Shown piece by piece: positions 54,401-63,930 of a DNA stretch of 64,000 nt. The DNA is taken from positions 69,303,667 to 69,367,666 of the forward strand of contig CM070715.1 of assembly GCA_036346275.1 (NCBI GenBank), read 5' to 3'. Position numbers and translations under genes: made by a program. The stretch's first letter is position 1. Every line of letters begins with the position of its first letter. The notes beneath the pieces are model-generated. The model was not told the origin of the DNA, did not search any database, and worked only from the letters and a program-made list of their open reading frames with translations. The stretch comes from Otatea glauca (lineage: Eukaryota; Streptophyta; Magnoliopsida; Poales; Poaceae).

Positions 54401-57400
54401 TACTCAATGGCATCTCTCCAATATATGTAGGGGTTTCTCGGACTATGTCGATGAAGGAGGGTCACACAATAACAAAAAGAGCAAGACTGGAGTATAAGAA
54501 ATTCACGGTACAAGTGCCTAGCATATATACGCTTAATTTTTTGACATCTAATCTTCGTGTGTTAATTTCTTTTCTCTCTTCACGTTGTCATCAACAGTGG
54601 CAATGATGACTGTGCGGCTTCTATGTCATGCAACACATGTTGGTTGTGGTCGTGCTCACACCTTTTCCTAAGGTATATGTACATGCATACTTAGCCTTTC
54701 ACGTACAAATTTTGAAACTTAAATTCATGCACTCATTTATGTTTTGCAGATGATCAATATCCCCGAGAAGAGCTTAGACAACAAAGCACTCAACAATTTA
54801 CGAGATCACTTATGCCAATGGTACTGGTTAGAAGTTATATCGGAGGACGGTAGGTTTAGAGATCCTGAAGCGTCCTAGTAGTCCATATGGAAACAATATT
54901 AATTGTATATGTCAATGTGATATATATGCACGTGTACTGGTTGTTAAGCATGTTTGTGTTTGTATGTTGTGAACGAATGGGCTATATGTATTGCAATTTA
55001 CGTATTCGTGTTCTGTGAATGTGATATGTGCATTCTGTGTTATGTATTGTCAATGTGATATATATGTGTGTTATTTTGGATAATATGTGTGTTAATATGT
55101 GTGTTATTTTGGATAATATGCAAAATTGAAACACCCCCATGAGGGTCATCGAAATCGGTTCTTATGAGGAACTGACAGATGACCTCTCATCGAATCGTTC
55201 TTTTAAGAAAGCGATTGTGATGACCACATTAGTAGAATCGGTTCTTTTACTAAGCGATAGTGATAACCATACCATTACAATCGGTTCTTGGAATAAAGCG
55301 ATTGTGATGATACATTATCGTAATCGGTTCTTTAAAGGAAGCGATTCGATGACTTCATTAGAATCGGTTCTTTTTGAACCGATTACGATAACGTGGTTAT
55401 CGTAATCGGTTCCACAAAAGAACCGATTCTAATGAGGATCATCGAATCGGTTCTTTAAAGGAAGCGATTACGATGACCTCATTAGAATCGGTTCTTTTGC
55501 CAACCGATTTTGATAACGTGGCTATCGTAATCGGTTCGGCAAAAGAATGATTCTAATGAGGTCATCGTAATCGCTTTTTAAAGAACCGATTCGATGACCT
55601 TTATCGTAATCGGTTATTAAAAAAACCGACAGTGATAATGTGTTCATCGAATCGGTTTGATCTAAGAACCGATTCTAATGAGGATTTATCACAATCGGGG
55701 CAAAACCGACTGTGATAACTCCACCTCATCACTATCCAAAGACTTCGTATCGCCACTTGAACCGACTGTAATGACAAAAAAGAACCGATGACTGTAATGA
55801 CAAAAAAGAACCGATTCTGATGTACAATTCTGTAGTAGTGACTGGAACTTAGGTGTTATATATATACTAGTAGGGCTGAAAAAATAGCTTCAGGCTTGCG
55901 AGCCAGCTCGGCACGAAATAGACGGCTCTGGCTTATGGCGTATACAAGCCAAGCCTCGTCCTCAGCTCGCTTCTGTAACGAGTCAAGCCCGAGCTGCTCA
56001 TTGGGCTCGTATGCTTAGCCTAGAGGCTAGAGGCCCAGAGTAACACTGAGGCCTATTGGGACGCACCAAGTAACCTAGGTCCATCACAGATTTGCGGTCA
56101 TGTAAGTATGTAACCCTAGCCAAAGCAAGGTGGGGAGCAGTCCAGCAGACCGTGCTTGGACTTGGTTTGAGGTGCCGCCAGAGAGTAAATCACCTCTTCC
56201 GCGGCCCTATTTGCCACCCACCGTCTGTTGCCCCCCCCCCCTCTACCGTCCGCCGCCACCTTCCGTGCCTTCTCCACCAGTGGTCCCCGCGGTTTAGCCT
56301 CCTCCGACTCCATGGACGCCGTTGCACAATAAGTTCTTCTCAACCGATCACAATTCATTCCCATTGAGTTGTCAGTTGACGATTCCAATATGTGCCTTGG
56401 AATTTACCGTGTGGCGGTGCTGGTTCTTAGCGTGTGGTCGAGTTGGCAATTGCATTGGAGAGGACTTGGTTTAGTCGGTCAGTTGTTCGCTAGGATTGAA
56501 GTGGAGTTACAGTTCGGATGGAATTTTCGAGCTTGATGGCACACATTTTAGTTGCTACGATTAGATCGATTATTGTGGGGAAACAACACCGCAATTAGGA
56601 GCTTTTGGTTGTGAGGATGCCGTTAGATGAGTGGGGAAAGGGGATCTCTCTCCCATTATAGAATAAGATTAGAAATTAGAATTTTAAGCAGATGTCGTTA
56701 TGAACGTTTAGTTGGACTGTTCTGGATACTAGTTCTATGCATCCATCTTTGAACTTCTATTGTCCAGAAATTCTATTCATGTTTGCGGAATGCGAATGAA
56801 GAGCTGTATTGGGAAAGTTTGTAGGATGTAGATGCTTCAGAAATCATGTCCATACAAACAACTCAATTAACCGATTCCTACTCCATCACAGCTAGCTATA
56901 GTAGCTAGACTAGCGAGCCACCACGAGCCACTTTTTAAGCTGAGCTAAGCTTACTTTCTAGCTCGTTTCCTAAACGAGCCGAGGTGCAATTAAGACCTAG
57001 CTTAGACGAGCTTGGGTCGGCTCCAGCCCTATATACTAGCACGAACAGATTGACAACGGCAAAGACTTTTTAGACTAGACTTTAGATTTACGACATACTA
57101 TATGTTTGCTAACCGAGTGTATCAGTAAAGTATTTCGTTTTGCTGCCAATGCAAAATGCAGTAACAAGGCAGTGTTGCCAATGCAAAATGCAGTAACAAG
57201 CCTAGCCCTTGGATCATCCGTCGAACAATTGTGACCTATAATATAACACTAGTATAGTACTCTGTCTTTCAATTTCTTTTTCCCAACACGTAATATATGG
57301 TATTTTTCTTTTTTAGAACGTTTGTTTCCTTTTCCTTAATTCCAAAATATTTGTTTCCCTTTCCTTGAGATGATGCTGGAGGTGGGGGGAGATCTGTTGT

Positions 57401-58162
57401 GGGCCACAGGGATGAGTTAGACACATTAAACAATGGCCATCGGATGTGGGTGAGTAAAACTAAGGAAAGATCTGAGAGGTTAATTTTGATGAAGACAAAT
57501 TTCTGGGAATGTTTCGCTGGGTGCATGAAGGTTGAGTCATCTCTAGTGGGGTGCATTATTTGGGGTGGACGTAGAAAAGAATGCTTATGTGCATTATAAA
57601 GGGGTATAGATACATCCGCTCCAATATTTCTCTGAGCAGCCAAAATCGAGAGTAGTATATATGCATTTGCGTTTTACGTTGGTCAAGACTAACTAATTAA
57701 CCGGTGTACACATGAACAACGCATCATGCGATGGACATCGCAATGCAATGAAGGCATGCAACGAAAGCGAGAGGACGTACTGATCATGCGGCTGATCAGG
57801 TAGACAACGGCGGGTGGCGGAGCGGTCGAGGAGCCACGGAACACGGCGCGGCATGCGTTGACGAGCCGCTGGAGAGGATGCGGAGGAGGAGGCGGCGCCA
57901 GCGCCGGTGGCCGCACGCGCATCCAGGCCCGCTGCTCTACTAGCCCATGGCCGCCGCTCCCCTCCTCTGCCTCCCGACGTCTCACCGCCCCCGCCTCCTC
58001 CTCGGCCTCCCTCTGCCTCTTCGACGCCTCCGCAGCTTCATTCCCCTCCTCCCTCCGCCTCTTCGTCCCAACCTCCACATTCCCCGCTTCCCTCCTCCCT
58101 CCGGTCACCGCCAGTACCGCCGGCGCGCTCCTCCCCTCCAACATTTTCATCGCAGCAGCCAA
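48491..58162 (-). CDS. PCO: plant cysteine oxidase (PCO), 5 exons, intact, 8.2-kb first intron
   Basis: PCO (2-aminoethanethiol dioxygenase family) uses O2 to oxidise N-terminal Cys of ERF-VII factors, VRN2 and ZPR2, feeding them to Arg/N-degron proteolysis; it is an oxygen sensor. Exons (minus): 58162-57781, 49552-49425, 49282-49126, 48983-48768, 48612-48491; phases agree and no stop occurs, giving 334 residues. Exon 1 is Arg/Glu/Ala-rich and ends VVYLISRMI. Exon 2 has EVRFFNKMNAAGRQNPPI. Exon 3 holds FFLPAGTVMPLHDHPGMTVF, whose two His bind iron. Exon 4 has VLYPNAGGNMHRFVAG with the third His and LDVLTPPYSS. Exon 5 ends AWLRRIAVPKDLRI and PYRGPPIF. Intron 1 carries CACTA-D, 64 bp from the exon 2 acceptor, and hAT-3. 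PCO1/PCO2-like proteins are hypoxia-induced; the class of this one is unclear. Confidence 0.92.
49630..50565. repeat. CACTA-D left subterminal array, two-part
   Basis: Part 1 (49670-50110) alternates CATCACAATCGGTTCT, GAACCGATTGTGATGA and GAACCGACACAGATGAGG. Part 2 (50115-50565) switches to CATCACTATCGGTTCT and GAA(G/C)CGATAGTGATG. Units are 35 to 45 bp apart and alternate in orientation. Confidence 0.88.
51101..51302. ncRNA. long imperfect hairpin (miRNA- or siRNA-precursor-like) in CACTA-D
   Basis: Arm 1 (51101-51190) includes GATATGTGGTTCGGGCAAGT, TTGTACAACT, ATTTCGGTAGCGTCTCC and GTTCTCCATATGCAC. Arm 2 (51215-51302), reverse-complemented, reads GATATGTGGTTGGGCAAGTT, TTGTACAACT, ATTTCGGCAGCATCTCC and GTTCTCCATATACAC. 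The arms pair over roughly 88 bases around a loop of about 25. It lies in the element leader, 335 bp before the first coding exon. Whether it is transcribed or processed cannot be told from sequence. Confidence 0.6.
51637..54880 (+). pseudogene. CACTA-D element proteins, internally deleted and frameshifted
   Basis: 51643-51850 encodes the Transpos_assoc domain (MDREEWMYQKSRVSAEF, IYCPCIDCTNL). 51930-52640 holds the N-terminal part of TNP2 in changing frames (LPEGNQLP, GMEIERIHACSNDCILYRNA, LRHPADSAQWRNIDW). The transposase core is then lost. 52700-52995 reads a charged coiled coil with repeated EEIKDEMRGEMMARE-like units. 53432-53866 is an open frame (KAKSIMATKPLRYLKSQL ... KAYVHGKPLLASNEL). 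54240-54350 has NHWVLLVLVPSENTVYIFNS of the C48 protease, and 54600-54660 the Cys exon in a broken frame. No product can be complete. Confidence 0.75.
55140..55830. repeat. CACTA-D right subterminal array
   Basis: Alternating CATCG(T)AATCGGTTCTT and GAACCGATT(C/A)(T/G)AATGAGG units about 40 bp apart. The last 70 bp (TATCGCCACTTGAACCGACTG) match, inverted, the left ends of CACTA-B and CACTA-C. Confidence 0.85.
55871..57031. mobile_element. hAT-3: non-autonomous hAT element in intron 1 of PCO
   Basis: TAGGGCTG at 55871 and CAGCCCTA ending at 57031 are inverted ends, flanked by a perfect 8-bp duplication TATACTAG (55863-55870, 57032-57039). Both ends carry GCTCG/CGAGC-rich subterminal motifs (GAGCCAGCTCGG, GAGCTTGGGTCGG). 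A GC-rich central part (56090-56390) holds short frames on both strands that I do not recognise; it could be a captured fragment. Confidence 0.9.
57040..57780 (-). other. remaining original part of PCO intron 1
   Basis: No gene. A 25-bp phrase (CCAATGCAAAATGCAGTAAC core) is duplicated at about 57146 and 57177. The GTACGT splice donor of exon 1 is at 57780-57775. Near 57300-57360 TTTGTTTCC(T/C)TTTCCTT recurs twice. Confidence 0.5.
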
Positions 58163-59130
58163 AACTCCAAAGCACCTGCATTCCTAGAAACCGACGATCA
58201 AGAACTCAAATTTGACCACAGAAACCCCCCTACCAAACCAAACCCTGTAACGCATCAAAAAGCAAAAACTCACCACGCACTTCAGAAAAAAAAAGCACAC
58301 AAAAAGATCGCCTGATCTTAGTCAGGCCAAGGAAGAAACAGAGCGCTTGCTGGAGACGCGACGGGGAGCAGGGGCGGCATTTGCCGGCCATATATACACA
58401 CACGAACCACGCGAGCGAAACCGGGGGCCACACGAACACCAAGCGGACCTCTGTTTCTCCTCCCTTGCAGTGTTTCGATGCCCAGTGAACCGCTCGCTTC
58501 CAAGAACGCTTACGCATGGCGTGCCTTGCATGCAATGGATGGAGTTGATGGGAAGAAAAGAAACGGCGCTCTCGATTGCTCGCCGTTCTGGCATGCACGC
58601 AGGTGATTACTAGCAGCGGTTTCTGAATTCTGGCGGTGGTCGGTGGGAATGATGTGATCCGAGACACAAGGACACATTGGATAAGATAAATCGTGCATGC
58701 AGCATGCAGTTCCTGTGGGGAAGACAGAAGCTTCTCGTCGAGACAAATTTGTACTAGACTGAAGCATGGCGTGAAACAGCAGAGAAGCGTCTTTTTACTC
58801 TAGGCATTCTGTGTGCCGGCAGGTGTGCGTCGTGTGATTGTGTTGGCTCGAGGACGTTTGGTTTAATTTTGCTAGCTGTCTTCCCCTGCACTACAAAGAG
58901 TGCTTCTGTGCTTTTCCTCTCACTACAAGTTGTATAAATCTTAAAATATGTAAAGGTGTAAATAATTACCATCTACCTTTCAGGTAATCATCCCTCTAAT
59001 TCCAGAAGCAAAGATTACCTGCGCCCCATGCCCAAGGTGGCGTGGTGGGCTGATGAAGTCACGAACTGCCGACGGTGATAGATTGGTCCATGGGAGGTTA
59101 GTTGTGGATCAGGCAGTGTGTGGTGGCAAG
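58163..59130 (-). other. PCO 5' leader and promoter region
   Basis: No other gene is recognised. The minus strand carries a TATA-like element at 58391-58396. Overlapping open frames on both strands between 58230 and 58770 look like shadows of GC-rich leader DNA. Confidence 0.4.
58391..58396 (-). promoter_or_regulatory. candidate TATA box of PCO
   Basis: TATATA in the minus-strand context TGTGTATATATGGCC lies 229 bp upstream of the PCO start codon, leaving a leader of about 190 bp if transcription starts some 30 bp downstream. Position fits; no experimental support. Confidence 0.4.
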
Positions 59131-59141
59131 AACATGGGGAG

Positions 59142-59154
59142 TGGTATCAGAGCC
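59142..59154 (+). promoter_or_regulatory. isolated LTR-retrotransposon primer-binding-site sequence
   Basis: TGGTATCAGAGCC is the iMet-type primer-binding site. It points to a remnant of an LTR retrotransposon on the plus strand, but I cannot define its LTR (upstream) or a gag frame (downstream). Confidence 0.5.
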
Positions 59155-59430
59155 TAGGATTTTAGATAAATCCGCTGCCCCCCGGGAGGAGGAGAATCCC
59201 GGAGGCGGCCATCTCGGGGCGACACCTGAGGAAGTAGTTTGCGATCAAGGCTGCAAGGAAGTCAGCGTCGACGACCAGTGGCGTGAAGAAGCGGCCCTGT
59301 GGCGCTGTGTGAGATCCGCAAGTACCAGATACCGTAACAATAGTCATATAAGGAGTGGCGTCAGAGAAGGGTTTGAGAGCTAAGGAAGGGCAGCGAGAGG
59401 GCGGCGGCGATGGTGTGGAAACAGAGCCGG

Positions 59431-59734
59431 TTGTGGTTGTTGCAAGCACGGGTGGCAATACTAGCGATAGAAATGGAGGGAAGGGGTGGGTGGAGGACGT
59501 CACGAGAGGAGATGGGAGGTTCCGACGGTGGAAGCAGAGAGGGAATATTGTGGCAGATAGGGCATATTTTAGGATGGAAGTGTTGTGGTTGTTGCAAGCA
59601 CGGGTGGCAATACTAGCGATAGAAATGGAGGGAAGGGGTGGGTGGAGGACGTCACGAGAGGAGATGGGAGGTTCCCGCGGTGGAAGCAGAGAGGGAATAT
59701 TGTGGCAGATAGGGCATATTTTAGGATGGAAGTA
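59431..59734. repeat. tandem duplication, 2 x 152 bp, nearly identical
   Basis: TTGTGGTTGTTGCAAGCACG begins copies at 59431 and 59583. The copies differ by eye only where GGTTCCGACGG becomes GGTTCCCGCGG. Each ends in CAGATAGGGCATATTTTAGG and ATGGAAG. The plus frame stays open through both, but no protein family is recognised. Such similarity implies a recent duplication. Confidence 0.88.
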
Positions 59735-59879
59735 TTTTTTTTGTTCTAACTAGTATATATAGAAGTAAAAAAACCCTAATTTATGGAAACCCCCAACAAA
59801 TAAAGTGTCACAATGGTTCTCTTGAGCGCCCACACCAGCTCATGGAAACAGGGGGAACGAAACGGTAGAGGGGCAGTAT

Positions 59880-60098
59880 TAGGGGTGGGCACGGGTCCAT
59901 CGCGCTTTGGATCGGAACCGTACCGGGTCGTTATGGCCCGTCGTGCTCTCCGTGCCGGGCCGTGTCGGCCCGGCTCGCCTTCGGCGAGCCCAGACATGGC
60001 CTATTTACGCTTCGTGTCTACTTCGTGCCGTGCCAGCCTAGGTTCGGCCCATTTACACTATTGCGAGAAGAGGAAAGGATCCGAAGACGCACGGAGTT
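59880..60098 (+). repeat. GGGCCGGCC hAT-end family, copy 3
   Basis: Starts TAGGGGTGGGCACGGGTCC at 59880 and runs through CGGCCCGGCTCGCCTTCGG and CCATTTACACTATTGCGAG to GATCCGAAGACGCACGGAG. Same order as 40911-41150. No matching opposite end is seen to its right. Confidence 0.6.
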
Positions 60099-60204
60099 GA
60101 TTGTAAAAAAAATATATACAAAAACCAATTGAATTCAGAGCTACAAATGACAAATTCACAGCACAAGGTTCACAAATTAATCCAAACGGTATCTAACAAA
60201 TTCA

Positions 60205-61530
60205 CAACCCATCAGGTGAGCTTGAGTGGCATTCGCCTTTTGGATTAATGACCTCACGCATCAAGAAGGCGCAGAGTTGTCCTCGGATACCTAGGAGGTC
60301 AGCCTGTTCCAACACAGATTCAGCACATTGCCAAGCCTATAGATGGGAAGAGTAAAGTCTTGCGTGTATATAAATTTGTAGGTGGAAACAATTGTTGCAA
60401 GATTGGCAAACCTCTAAGACATTGGTCTCCTTTGAACCAATGAGGAGTTGCATGTCGTGGCAAACGTAGAATCTACATAGGTTAGTCTCCTTTGGCTACT
60501 GGTGGTACTGCCAAAATATAATAGGTTAATTAATTCGAAAGGTATTATTATGGAGTGTGAAGGATTATTGCGTACTAGCAGATACCGAAAAATTATAAAT
60601 ATGCTTCAACGTCGCTGGGTTCTTCCTGTGTGGACCTCCACAAACTTTGTAGACAGAGAACGCCGCGTCTAGTAAATTTTTTATGGGCGCCAAGTCGTGC
60701 ATGCTGCCCTTTTTGGAATCAAGGTAAATTACCCGGTTATGTCTTGGTACAATTACGAGTAGAACCCAGTGATACCTGCACAGGTATGTCGCCATGGTCA
60801 TTCAACCTAACTTCAAGCTGCGTTATATATTACAAATCAACAAGTATAGCAACTGGATGAAGCACTTACCCTAGGTTGTGGGGTAAAAGTATGAATTTTT
60901 TGTCCCATTGAGCCAGCAATACTTTTTCCAAGTATTCGTGGACGACTTGTAAATTTCCGTCCATAGTTTTCTTTAGACACCATGTGTGGGTCAACGAAAC
61001 CCAACGGTTGTTTTCTTGTTTTTGCTTCCATGATCATGCATCTACATATACAAAATCAAGAATCATGTATATCTGACATTTATCGGTACGACACGAATGT
61101 ACACTGTGATTGCACCCACTTACAATGTCCAGCATCTCATGAGTGATGTGTCGAGGGTGTTGAGGTTGTACAGATCGAACAGGTCGTTGAAGCCGACCAT
61201 GAACAAGCCATCCAAAAACCGGTGTAAGAAATGCTCCTCCTTGAAGCTGACCGAGATACTCGATGCACGTTGTGCCACCGGCTTGTTGGCTTGTTCCACC
61301 CACCACTCTTGCAACCTAATGCAGGCTAATGTAAGCATCTCATGGCGCTCTTTCAGGATGAACGGCTGTCCCAGCTCGAATTGCCACACCGACGGGGCAA
61401 ACGAAGAGTCATGGGCTGACGTGGTCCCTTTCGATTTGCCCTTGTCGACGCCTCGCCGTCTACCAAATGTCGTCTTCACAGGAGACGATTGGGCCCTAAT
61501 TGTAGTAACGGCCTGTGCCTGACAGGACAC
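60205..61530 (-). pseudogene. CACTA-F C-terminal protein with Ulp1/C48-like protease
   Basis: 61530-61120 encodes SSPVKTTFGRRRGVDKGKSK and LTLACIRLQEWWVEQANKPV, ending LYNLNTLDTSLMRCWTL before a GT donor. Next come QPLGFVDPHMVSKENYG (about 60990), then YHWVLLVIVPRHNRVIYLDS (about 60730-60790) with the catalytic His and Asp. The Cys exon ETNLCRFYVCHDMQLL is at about 60450, with Cys-Arg instead of Cys-Gly as in CACTA-E. The tail IRGQLCAFLMREVINPKGEC lies at about 60220-60290. Intron borders are plausible, but one in-frame stop precedes PKETNLC. Confidence 0.7.
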
Positions 61531-61584
61531 GGTAGCCGGTTTGGTGGGCTCCTTCGGTGCAGCACGTGCCTCTGGTAGTGCTGG

Positions 61585-61911
61585 TTACTCCTGCGCATCA
61601 CGTGGCTCTGATAGTGCTTGTAGCTTCGGTGCTGCAAGGCGGGCGTCGAAGGAGACGTCCTTCTTGGGCCACTGGATGAATGTGCCGATGGCATCCCCTA
61701 GTGTGACGATCTCGTCGTTTGGGGGCATCTCCAGCGTGACAGCCTTGCAAATTTCGTGTACACCATTGACCTGGACCTTCGCGTAGCCCGGATATACCAT
61801 GCGACCGTGCACCACCCACCCTAGACTGGATGGATACGCACGCCCCCAAGCAGCTTGTAGTGGAACGGAGCCGTTGGCAAGCCTCACTTGGAGATTGCAC
61901 GGCATGGCCAC
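61585..61911 (-). pseudogene. CACTA-F DUF8039-like domain
   Basis: A 108-codon frame reads NLQVRLANGSVPLQAAWGRA, YPGYAKVQVNGVHEICKAV and PPNDEIVTLGDAIGTFIQWP. Plant CACTA second proteins carry this P-x-x-D-E-x-x-T-L-G-D-A-x-x-x-x-I-Q-W-P block between the transposase and the protease; I believe it is DUF8039. A stop at 61585 separates it from the downstream frame. Confidence 0.6.
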
Positions 61912-61959
61912 CTACATAAGGGTACACAATTAATTAGCTAACACGTCTAACAAGTCTAT

Positions 61960-62823
61960 CTAAAGAGCATTGCAGACATGTATATTACCCGGGTCTCGTT
62001 TGTGAGCATCCCATACCTGTACCCCAGCAGCCCATAGCGTTTTCAGATCTTCCATCAATGGTGCTAGGTACACATTAATATCGTTCACAGGATACTTTGG
62101 GCTTTGGATAAGTATAGACAATAAAATGTACTTTCGCTTCATAGACAACAAAGGAGGAAGGTTGTAGATATAGAGATTCACGGGCCAAGTGCTATGACGG
62201 CTGCTTATGTTACTGAAAGGATTCATTCTGTCCGTACTCAATCCAAACCTTGTATTCCTTAGATCCGCAGCGAATTCCTGAAACCTCCTATAGATGTTTC
62301 TCCACTGGGTGGAATCAGCAGGGTGCCTTAGCATTCCGTCATTCTTACGCTCATCCAAGTGCCACCGAAGCAATTTTGTCTCCTTTAGGTTTGCAAATAA
62401 ATGCTTCAAACGGGGAATTACAGGAAGATACCACGCCACCTTAGCAGGAGGTCCTTTCTTCACCTCGATACCCTCGTCATCTTCATCTAATCTATCTTCA
62501 CACTTGTATCGGGATGCGTTGCACACCGTACATACATGCAAGTTTGCGTACTCTTTGCGGTAGAGCATACAGTCGTTCGGACAGGCATGTATTCTTTCTA
62601 CTTCCATTCCCAAGGGACAAAGAACCTTCTTGGCTTTGTAGGTGATTATCGGCAACTCGTTTCCCTCCGGAAGCATGTCCACTAACAGACCTAACAGCGT
62701 CGTGAAACTCTTGTCGGACCAACCATTACTTGCCTTTAATTTCAATAGTTCTAGCACGGATGACAACCTTGTGTATTTGGACTTGCAGCCTGTGAACAAA
62801 GGTTTCTCCGAGTCGTCCATCAA
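61960..62823 (-). CDS. CACTA-F TNP2-type transposase, N-terminal half (Transposase_21)
   Basis: A clean 287-codon frame. Residues 45-60 give LGLLVDMLPEGNELPI; then GMEVERIHACPNDCMLYRKE, LHVCTVCNASRYK (a Cys cluster), PPAKVAWYLPVIPRLKHLFA, LRHPADSTQWRNIYRRFQEF, and near the end SMKRKYILLSILIQSPKY and NVYLAPLMEDLKTLW. This is the conserved front of the En/Spm TNP2 transposase, which binds and cuts the CACTA ends. The frame ends at 61960 (or splices at a GTAATATAC there). The C-terminal half, with further catalytic residues, is not found downstream, so the product is truncated. Upstream, at 62824, a frameshift separates it from the Transpos_assoc part. Confidence 0.82.
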   Translation of the reverse strand: MMDDSEKPLFTGCKSKYTRLSSVLELLKLKASNGWSDKSFTTLLGLLVDMLPEGNELPIITYKAKKVLCPLGMEVERIHACPNDCMLYRKEYANLHVCTVCNASRYKCEDRLDEDDEGIEVKKGPPAKVAWYLPVIPRLKHLFANLKETKLLRWHLDERKNDGMLRHPADSTQWRNIYRRFQEFAADLRNTRFGLSTDRMNPFSNISSRHSTWPVNLYIYNLPPLLSMKRKYILLSILIQSPKYPVNDINVYLAPLMEDLKTLWAAGVQVWDAHKRDPGNIHVCNAL

Positions 62824-62829
62824 ACCCGA

Positions 62830-63233
62830 AATTTTACATACTCCCGCTCATCACGATTCCCTTCTGCATCCCGCAGCATCTAATCCAGATTGTAATCGTG
62901 AAACCCATCCTCGTCGAAAGAACAGTCGATATCATCCGAAGTATCGTTGACTTCATCGACAATGTTAGTACTACTTGCTCCCTGTATAATCTGCTCTTCA
63001 TCGTGACTGGTCTAACATATATACCCCCTTTTGAAACCCTATAGAATCAAGTGTGCTTCGATCTGCGCTGGGTTTCGAAACATCCTCAGATTCTCGCAGT
63101 CAATGCATGGACAAGGCATAAATTCCACCCCGTTGTTCAACATATATTCCTCTGCAGCTCTTCTAAAAGCGGAGACACCATTAATGTACTCGTCGCTCTC
63201 ACAGTTCTAAGTATATATCCAGCTTCGATCCAT
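62830..63233 (-). pseudogene. CACTA-F Transpos_assoc domain (N-terminal part of TNP2 gene)
   Basis: From the ATG at 63233 the minus strand reads MDRSWIYT, stop, then DEYINGVSAFRRAAEEYML, FMPCPCIDCENLRMF, a stop in place of a residue before GFKRGY, and TSHDEEQ. It is the Cys/His-rich domain that precedes TNP2. At least three in-frame stops are present. Confidence 0.75.
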
Positions 63234-63379
63234 CTACGCTATGTATATAACAATATGTGTTAAATAATGAATTAAGTATACTAGGAGTGCATATGCACAC
63301 ATATGCTACATATAAGTTACATTTAAACTTGCCGATTAACTTATATAGCTCCTAACATAAAAAAGAAAGAATGAATTTA

Positions 63380-63930
63380 TAACATATGTAAGCTACATTT
63401 AAACTCAGCATCTTCAATTCTCTCTTTGCATAGCTAGCTACATCTTAAGTATAATGCAATTAGAACTAATTACTACTTTTGATAAAAAAGAACAAATGGA
63501 TCTACACCAAGCTATATCAAAATCATCTTCAATTGCCTCTTTACCAAGCTAGATGTATATACCTTGAATATAATGTTATTAACCCATTATTAGCCTAGGT
63601 CACCTTCCTTTAAGTAACTATGTACATATTGAGTATAATACAATTAGAATCAATTACTACTTTACATCACAGAGAACAAATGTATCTACACCAAGCTAGA
63701 TCTAGAAATTAACCAGCTTTATTTCCCTCTTTACCAAGCTAGATCTTAAATATAATGCAAATCTGAACCAGTTACTACTTTACATCACAGAGAACAAATG
63801 GATCTACACCAAGCTAGCTAGATCTAGAAACTAGCTTCATTTCCCTTTTTACCAAGCTAGATCTTAAATACAATACAAATTTGAACCAATTAATAACCTT
63901 CGATGACTTATAACACAAGGATCTACAATT
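63380..63930 (-). repeat. leader minisatellite of CACTA-F
   Basis: Inverted, diverged units with TACCAAGCTAGATCT, GAACAAATGGATCTACACC and GAACCAATTACTACTTT recur at roughly 120-bp steps. They match the CACTA-E leader units in the opposite orientation. Confidence 0.65.

Larger units (their letters stand above)
49617..55840 (+). mobile_element. CACTA-D in intron 1 of PCO
   Basis: Starts CACTACTACAGAATGG at 49617 and ends ATTCTGTAGTAGTG at 55840, with a perfect 3-bp duplication ACT (49614-49616, 55841-55843). It is 6.2 kb with intact termini, large subterminal arrays at both ends and, on the plus strand, remnants of the CACTA proteins. Its genes run opposite to PCO. A long perfect-looking hairpin precedes the coding part. 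Because both ends look sound, it could in principle be moved by a related active transposase. Confidence 0.93.
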
